From an uncultured Bacteroidota bacterium (lineage in GTDB: Bacteria; Bacteroidota; Bacteroidia; Chitinophagales; Chitinophagaceae): a stretch of 5,412 nucleotides of DNA. Within the stretch, counting starts at the first letter, position 1. Each line of letters opens with the position of its first letter. The notes under the pieces are model-generated. The model saw nothing but the letters and a program-made list of their open reading frames with translations. It searched no databases and was not told the origin of the DNA. The stretch is from assembly GCA_903851455.1 (NCBI GenBank), contig CAINOM010000412.1:1-5412 (forward strand). Reading direction: 5' to 3'. Both the position numbers and the translations under genes were made by a program. Below are positions 5,061 through 5,412 of the stretch, in pieces.

Positions 5061-5079
5061 GTCGTGAGTCGTAAGTGAG
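5061..5079 (+). repeat. Short heptad direct repeat (GTCGTGA-GTCGTAA-GTGAG)
   Basis: Directly after the stop codons of the ureohydrolase-like gene, GTCGTGA (5061-5067) is followed by GTCGTAA (5068-5074) and a partial GTGAG. Such heptads look like the end of a simple or dispersed intergenic repeat. No stem-loop forms with the flanks. Confidence 0.45.
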
Positions 5080-5121
5080 CTATTGTGCTACCTACCGTTT
5101 TTTAAACTTTTACTTTATACA

Positions 5122-5412
5122 GTGCTAGATAAACAGAACAAAATACAAGACAAGGAGAAAGCTGTACTGGTGGGGCTCATATACAAGGAGCAAACCGAGA
5201 TACATGTGAAGGAGTACCTCACAGAGCTGGAGTTTCTTGCAGAAACGGCGGGCGCTGTTACCGTAAAGACCTATGTGCAAAAGCTGCCGAAACCGGATAG
5301 TAAAACATTTGTGGGCAAGGGCAAGCTCGAAGAGATAAAGGAGTATGTAAAGGCCAAGGGTGTAACGCTAGTAATATTTGATGATGAACTTACCGGCTCA
5401 CAGATAGGCAAC
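5122..5412 (+). CDS. hflX: GTPase HflX, N-terminal part (truncated by window edge)
   Basis: A GTG at 5122 opens a frame of 97 codons that runs off the window. The protein starts MLDKQNKIQDKEKAVLVGLI. The HflX N-terminal domain is clear: KAVLVGL (13-19), the LTELEFLAETAGAV segment (34-47), KTFVGKGKLEEIKEYV (62-77) and VIFDDELTGSQIGN (84-97). The last matches the family's (V/I)FDDELSPSQxRN. HflX is a ribosome-associated GTPase that splits stalled or heat-damaged 70S ribosomes; the GTP-binding domain lies outside the window. The frame has an in-frame TGA at 5065-5067 and no ATG between it and 5122, and the GTG gives a start typical of homologues (ML-x-K). It lies 64 bp after the ureohydrolase-like gene with no terminator seen, so readthrough is possible. 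The T-rich stretch just upstream (5098-5118) shows no clean TAnnTTTG promoter. Confidence 0.9.
   Translation, partial: MLDKQNKIQDKEKAVLVGLIYKEQTEIHVKEYLTELEFLAETAGAVTVKTYVQKLPKPDSKTFVGKGKLEEIKEYVKAKGVTLVIFDDELTGSQIGN

Overview
The window looks like a chromosomal piece of a Bacteroidota genome, most likely from the Chitinophagaceae or a neighbouring family. The reasons are: an ECF sigma factor followed 2 bp later by a cytoplasmic-start anti-sigma-like protein; an FtsX-DUF3098 gene pair, which is a Bacteroidota arrangement; a degenerate Bacteroidota-type ureohydrolase; -7 promoter elements of the TAnnTTTG type; and almost no Shine-Dalgarno sequences. No insertion sequence, CRISPR array, rRNA or tRNA was recognised. 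The assignment rests on protein-family recognition by eye, not on a search.

Left part (1-1590), all on the minus strand. Read in the direction of transcription it holds a 45-residue His-rich lipoprotein (1453-1590) closed by a strong intrinsic terminator (1389-1423). Next is a GTG-started 136-residue lipoprotein with its own good promoter (920-1330), then an ECF sigma factor (257-733), and finally the start of a probable membrane anti-sigma protein (1-254, cut by the window edge). The sigma/anti-sigma pair is one unit.

Middle part (1591-2417). A 216-bp divergent intergenic region separates the His-rich lipoprotein gene from a plus-strand gene for a 161-residue histone H1-like Lys/Ala/Pro repeat protein (1807-2292). 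That protein ends in an unusual acidic, Met-rich tail. Two strong hairpin terminators follow. The second is symmetric and also serves the convergent DUF3098 gene.

Right part (2418-5412). ftsX (2803-3660) and a DUF3098 membrane protein gene (2418-2765) form a minus-strand operon for the FtsEX cell-division ABC system. It has a recognisable promoter at about 3723 and a hairpin at the predicted 5' end of the mRNA. Divergent from it, on the plus strand, is an arginase/formimidoylglutamase-fold protein (3924-5057) that keeps the residues of one metal site and has lost those specific to the other. The GTG-started beginning of hflX (5122 onward, cut by the window edge) follows it.

The most notable items are the selectively degenerate metal centre of the ureohydrolase-like protein, the tiny His-rich lipoprotein with an acidic patch after its lipidated Cys, and the H1-like protein with a Met-rich acidic tail. 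I do not see a multi-gene system that I could call new. These are individual proteins of uncertain function set among housekeeping genes.
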